A DNA stretch of 64,000 nucleotides from positions 5,193 through 69,192 of the forward strand of contig JAAEZD010000024.1 in NCBI GenBank assembly GCA_018223035.1. Direction: 5' to 3'. The stretch's first letter is position 1, and each line of letters starts with the position of its first letter. This DNA comes from Heliomarina sp018223035. Lineage in GTDB: Bacteria > Pseudomonadota > Alphaproteobacteria > Rhodobacterales > Rhodobacteraceae. Under the pieces are notes generated by a model. The model had not been told where the DNA came from, ran no database searches, and was given only the letters and a program-made list of their open reading frames with translations. Positions 60,697 to 64,000 of this stretch are shown here, one piece after another. The position numbers and the translations under genes were made by a program.

Positions 60697-60843
60697 ACCA
60701 CAATCCTAGCAGCCCGCGAATCGCTAAACAACGAAAAACGTCTTCGGGCGAACAGGTTTTCTGTGCCTAGCTAGAAAATGAAAAAATTCAATGATGCTCC
60801 GCATGGAGCGACTGGGACAGGGATGGCTCAGAACACTCGAGGT

Positions 60844-62139
60844 ATGTCCAATATCAACCAACCCTCGGGGTGGCGGAAGGCGACAGCCGGACTCGCTGTC
60901 GCTGAACAGCACGCACAAGCTGGTGAAAGCGCAGCCGTGCCCAAGACAAAGGCCTTTGTCGCCGTGAAACGCGTAGGTGCGCATATCGGCCTCAAAGCAG
61001 GAGACATGATGCTCCTCGATACGCTTGGGGCCTTCACGCAGGCGCAAGATTGGGAAGAGGGTCAGCGCCCGATCGTCTGGGCCTCCAACGCCTATCTGAT
61101 GGAGCAAACAGGCTTCTCGCTCTCGGCGCTCAAGCGCCATGCGCGGCGACTGGCCGAGATCGGCGTGATTGCCTTCAAGGACAGCCCTAATGGCAAGCGG
61201 TGGGGGCGCAGAGACGCTGGCGGCCGTATCATCGAGGCCTACGGCTTTGATTTGTCGCCGCTGTCGGCTCGCGCCGAAGAGTTTGAGCAGCTACATGCTG
61301 AACTGCAGGCCGAGCGTGAACTCTGCCAGCGCCTGAAGCGCCAGATCACGGTTGCGCGCCGAATGATCCGCGCGAGGATCGAAGCGGCCCTCAGCAGCGC
61401 TCTAAGAGGCCCCTGGACACAGCTCACAGGCCACTTTGAGGATCTCCTGAACCGCCTCCCACGCCGGAACACGGCCTCTGAGACGCTTGCGCGGCTCCTA
61501 GAATGGTTCAGGGAACTCCAGGAGAGTGTCGAGGCGACTTATCTCAAGGCAGTTCGAGCGGTTAAAGTTGTAGAAAACACGCCTGCAACCAGTGAGCAAG
61601 GGCTTCAAAATACTCAAGAAATGAACCCCAGGGGGGTCATTTCTGACCCTCACATACTAACTACAAACCAACTTAATCCAGTAACCTGTAAGTCCTCTGA
61701 AAACGAGAACGCGGCGGGCGTAGTCTCAAATGCGCCACCGGAAGAGCAGTTGGATAGGGAGTTGGAAGATTGGGTTGCTGAAACGCGCAAGAAACGCGGA
61801 GCAGCGCTTGATTTGCCGACAGTGATGCAGGCTTGTCCTGAATTCGCGTCCTGGGCGCGCAATATGGGCGGGTATCTGAAGGATTGGGGCGATTTGCATC
61901 GGGTTGCGGGGCAGCTCAGACCGATGATTGGCATCTCGGAACATGCTTGGAACCTCGCGCAGGACCGGCTTGGGCCTCAAATCGCGACAGCGGCACTGGT
62001 TCTGACCTTCGACAAGCATTGCGCCGGCGAAGTGGCGTCTCCGGGTGGATATCTGCGGGGTATGGTCGAGAAGGCTGGGGCAGGGGAGCTGCATCTCGAG
62101 CGCAGTTTCTATGGCCGGTTGAGCGGACAGGCGGCGTAA
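60844..62139 (+). CDS. repC: Replication initiator RepC
   Basis: RepC starts replication of repABC replicons. From ATG 60844 it has 431 residues: GWRKATAGLAVAEQHA, VKRVGAHIGLKAGDMMLLDTLGAFTQ, the DNA-binding block ASNAYLMEQTGFSLSALKRHARRLAEIGVIAFKDSPNGKRWGRRDAGGRIIEAYGFDLSPL and a conserved C-terminal end. ATGs at 60778 and 60823 are in frame, but family members begin just before GWRK. The ribosome site is weak, as expected for a gene controlled by antisense RNA. The origin of repABC plasmids lies within repC. Confidence 0.93.
   Translation: MSNINQPSGWRKATAGLAVAEQHAQAGESAAVPKTKAFVAVKRVGAHIGLKAGDMMLLDTLGAFTQAQDWEEGQRPIVWASNAYLMEQTGFSLSALKRHARRLAEIGVIAFKDSPNGKRWGRRDAGGRIIEAYGFDLSPLSARAEEFEQLHAELQAERELCQRLKRQITVARRMIRARIEAALSSALRGPWTQLTGHFEDLLNRLPRRNTASETLARLLEWFRELQESVEATYLKAVRAVKVVENTPATSEQGLQNTQEMNPRGVISDPHILTTNQLNPVTCKSSENENAAGVVSNAPPEEQLDRELEDWVAETRKKRGAALDLPTVMQACPEFASWARNMGGYLKDWGDLHRVAGQLRPMIGISEHAWNLAQDRLGPQIATAALVLTFDKHCAGEVASPGGYLRGMVEKAGAGELHLERSFYGRLSGQAA
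61590..61690. other. AT-rich segment inside repC, probable origin core
   Basis: The stretch with CTTCAAAATACTCAAGAAAT and ACATACTAACTACAAACCAA is clearly more AT-rich than the rest of repC. In studied repABC plasmids oriV is placed in such an internal region of repC. The position is by analogy only. Confidence 0.45.
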
Positions 62140-62186
62140 TGGGAAGTGAAGCAGTTGTCCTGCGTTTGACCTTCCAGGTCGGGTAC

Positions 62187-62267
62187 GCGGAGATTGTCGC
62201 CCTTATTCTCCGCGCCTTCTGCGGTGTTTGTCGTTGTGTTGCGGAGATTGTGCCGTATAATCTCCGC
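62187..62267. promoter_or_regulatory. Promoter and twin inverted repeats before the fic gene
   Basis: GCGGAGATT (62241-62249) and AATCTCCGC (62259-62267) form a perfect 9-base inverted repeat; a near copy is at 62187-62213. A -35 TTGTGT (62234-62239) and -10 TATAAT (62257-62262) are 17 bases apart, and the -10 overlaps the repeat. A bound repressor would block the promoter; the Fic protein itself has a winged-helix end. Confidence 0.65.
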
Positions 62268-62283
62268 AAGGAATGCGTAAAAT

Positions 62284-63378
62284 ATGACTTACATTCACGA
62301 ACACCCTGATTGGCCCCAGTTTACCTGGGATAAGGCCAAACTGTCGTCACAACTTGCTACGGTCCGTCACCGCCAAGGCAAACTCTTGGGGCGCATGGAG
62401 GGTCTTGGCTTCGATCTTCGCAACGAGGCGATGCTTAGAACACTGACCAGTGATGTCGTCAAAAGCAGCGAGATCGAGGGGGAGACGCTCGACAAGGATC
62501 AGGTTCGCTCATCTATCGCAAAGCGGTTGGGTCTGGAAATTGGCGGACTGATCCCGTCTGATCGCCATGTTGATGGTGTCGTCGAGATGATGCTGGACGC
62601 GACCCAAGCGTATGACCAGCCACTGGATGCGGAGCGTCTGTTTGGCTGGCATGCGGCTCTCTTTCCGACCGGGCGAAGCGGAATGACCCGGATCAGGGTG
62701 GGAAATTGGCGTGACGGTCCCATGGAGGTTGTATCAGGACCCTATGGCCGCGAACGCGTGCATTTTGAGGGGCCTGCGGCCAACCGGCTGGAAGCCGAGA
62801 TGGCGCGGTTTTTGGAATGGTTTGACCAGCCCCCCGAAACAGATCCCGTCATTCATGCCGCCATCGCCCATCTGTGGTTTGTCACCATCCACCCCTTCGA
62901 TGATGGCAATGGGCGCATTGCGCGCGCGATCGCAGACATGGCGTTGGCGCGTTCTGAGCTCAGTGCGCAACGGTTCTACAGCATGTCGACGCAAATTCGG
63001 CAGGAGCGGAGCGCTTATTACGATATGCTCGAGACGACGCAGAAAGGCGGGCTTGATGTTACGGCGTGGCTCGTTTGGTTTCTGGCTTGCCTTGATCGCG
63101 CATTTGATGGTGCCGAGATCATCCTTGAGGCCGTGTTCCGGAAGGCGCGGTTCTGGGAGAAATATGGAACGGCGAATATGAACGACCGCCAGCGGGACAT
63201 GCTGAACCGTCTGCTGGATGGATTCGAAGGAAAGCTGACGACGTCGAAGTACGCAAAGATCGAAAAGTGCTCACAAGACACGGCCTATCGCGACATCCTC
63301 GATCTGATCGACTTGGGTGCCCTGGAGAAAGATGAGGCAGGTGGGCGTAGCACCAGTTATTCCCTGACGGCGACGTAA
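62284..63378 (+). CDS. Fic-family protein with N-terminal DUF4172
   Basis: Fic proteins transfer AMP or similar groups to target proteins. The product has 364 residues: an N-terminal DUF4172 region (HEHPDWPQFTWD) with the inhibitory helix motif SSEIEG, the Fic core with HPFDDGNGRIAR (complete HxFx(D/E)GNGRxxR) and a C-terminal winged helix (KYAKIEKCSQDTAYRDILDLIDLGAL). The inhibitory motif before the core makes it a class II, self-inhibited Fic. It has its own promoter with symmetric operator sites, so autoregulation is probable. It may act as a regulatory or toxin-type enzyme that helps keep the replicon. Confidence 0.93.
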   Translation: MTYIHEHPDWPQFTWDKAKLSSQLATVRHRQGKLLGRMEGLGFDLRNEAMLRTLTSDVVKSSEIEGETLDKDQVRSSIAKRLGLEIGGLIPSDRHVDGVVEMMLDATQAYDQPLDAERLFGWHAALFPTGRSGMTRIRVGNWRDGPMEVVSGPYGRERVHFEGPAANRLEAEMARFLEWFDQPPETDPVIHAAIAHLWFVTIHPFDDGNGRIARAIADMALARSELSAQRFYSMSTQIRQERSAYYDMLETTQKGGLDVTAWLVWFLACLDRAFDGAEIILEAVFRKARFWEKYGTANMNDRQRDMLNRLLDGFEGKLTTSKYAKIEKCSQDTAYRDILDLIDLGALEKDEAGGRSTSYSLTAT

Positions 63379-63440
63379 AGAGGCTTGTCACAGGCGTGGT
63401 ACGCCAAAAGTGCACCCCGTGAACATGTCAGCCGATCACC

Positions 63441-63953
63441 TCACATACGTGACAGTCGCTCTTCGTCATCCACGACTTCCAAAGAACCTTTATTACCAGA
63501 CCAGGCCCACAATAGGATGTTGAAGTCCGATGGTGATGCGCCCTTTGCAAAGCTCCTGATCAGAAGCCCCGCAAACCGATCCGCTATGAGGACGCGTGCT
63601 AAATCCTGCGTCGGAACCGGTTGCCCTTCGAGCATATTCATGCGCCATGCAGGATCGGCAAGCATTGACGCTGTCGCGCCATACCGGTCAAGTGCGCCCG
63701 GATCGCGGGTATCGAAAATAGGCCCAAGGTCGGCCTTGTAGGACACCAGGATAGTGGGTTGCAGGCTGCCGACCTGGTTGGCTTCTCTAAGAGCGGCCGC
63801 GGGATCTAGCGAGGTGTAGAGGGCAGGGGTACCCTTGGCGTTAAACCGCCCTCCATAGAGTTCAGCGCCTCGTCCGGACAAAGGTTCACGCGCATAAACC
63901 GGGTTCAGGGCGCGATAGAGTGGCCCTGTGTAGCGCCCGTCTTTAAGCGGCAT
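63441..63953 (-). CDS. RES-domain toxin
   Basis: RES toxins deplete NAD or ADP-ribosylate targets. The product has 170 residues: YRALNPVYAREPLSGRGAELYGGRFNAKGTPALYTSLDPAAALREA holds the Arg and Glu of the RES signature, and the last third has FAGLLIRSFAKG with the Ser. The gene overlaps by one base with an upstream reading frame that continues out of the window. This matches the usual Xre/MbcA-type antitoxin then RES toxin order. Confidence 0.9.
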   Translation of the reverse strand: MPLKDGRYTGPLYRALNPVYAREPLSGRGAELYGGRFNAKGTPALYTSLDPAAALREANQVGSLQPTILVSYKADLGPIFDTRDPGALDRYGATASMLADPAWRMNMLEGQPVPTQDLARVLIADRFAGLLIRSFAKGASPSDFNILLWAWSGNKGSLEVVDDEERLSRM

Positions 63954-64000
63954 CAGGCAAAGACGCCCGCATCGACCGCATCGATGTATTCCAGAACTTG
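63953..64000 (-). CDS. Probable antitoxin of the RES toxin (3' end only)
   Basis: The last 15 codons (VLEYIDAVDAGVFA before TGA) of a gene that begins outside the window. The stop overlaps the RES start (TGATG), as in Res-Xre pairs. The identity is inferred from position only. Confidence 0.5.
   Translation of the reverse strand, partial: QVLEYIDAVDAGVFA

Noticed and set aside
1..64000. CRISPR arrays, rRNA or tRNA genes
   Set aside because: No regularly spaced direct repeats and no recognisable rRNA or tRNA sequence were seen on reading the window.

Overview
The window looks like part of an extrachromosomal replicon (plasmid or chromid) of a marine alphaproteobacterium, most likely Rhodobacteraceae (Roseobacter group). 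Three things point there: a complete repABC replication and partition operon with three identical parS palindromes and an antisense RNA (58.2-62.1 kb), the large number of TRAP transporters, and a cysteate-type desulfonation cluster of the kind known from Ruegeria/Silicibacter.

Layout. 0-1.4 kb: a clipped ORF, a secreted Cys-containing protein of unknown function, and an rpsU copy. 1.6-4.1 kb: an IS30 transposase gene split by an IS1111-group (IS110 family) element whose 3' non-coding part carries what reads as a bridge/seek RNA. 4.6-12.0 kb: module 1, a GntR regulator divergent from a DctQ-DctM-DctP TRAP transporter, a proline-racemase-family enzyme, an M20 amidohydrolase and a diaminopropionate ammonia-lyase-like enzyme. 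12.1-14.8 kb: an IS6 copy abutting a truncated IS21. 15.4-23.4 kb: module 2, a second TRAP transporter and a PLP lyase, divergent from an Lrp regulator, an M20 hydrolase, an M24 hydrolase and an Asp/Glu-racemase-like protein. 24.1-31.5 kb: module 3, an IclR regulator, a class III CoA-transferase, a TAXI-type TRAP transporter, a beta-lactamase-fold hydrolase and a hydroxyacyl-CoA dehydrogenase. 31.8-40.2 kb: another IS6 and small unrelated gene groups (lipid-binding, LysE, VOC, CGNR, AzlCD, methyltransferase, cation efflux with MerR, a second secreted protein, a broken LysE). Members of a dispersed palindromic repeat sit at several of their boundaries. 40.8-48.8 kb: module 4, LysR, sulfite-exporter-like TauE, a cysteate sulfo-lyase/D-cysteine desulfhydrase, TAXI-TRAP, UspA and RidA. 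49-52 kb: a graveyard of IS3, IS6 and IS5 remnants with truncated ATPase, GntR and Fic genes. 52-57.2 kb: a plasmid backbone block with an unknown 469-aa protein, ScpB-like, DUF1403, a tyrosine recombinase and a serine recombinase. 57.2-64 kb: a dead vapC, repABC, a fic gene and a RES toxin with its clipped antitoxin.

How it works together. The cargo is mainly uptake and deamination of unusual amino acids or amino-acid derivatives. Four binding-protein-dependent TRAP systems feed hydrolases (M20, M24) and PLP beta-eliminating enzymes. RidA would deal with the enamine intermediates those lyases can release. Modules 1 and 2 share homologous parts (TRAP, M20, PLP lyase) but differ at key active-site positions, suggesting related, non-identical substrates. 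Substrates are inferred, not shown. The backbone contributes copy control, partition, multimer or site-specific resolution and toxin-type stabilisation. IS elements have repeatedly cut into genes at the module borders.
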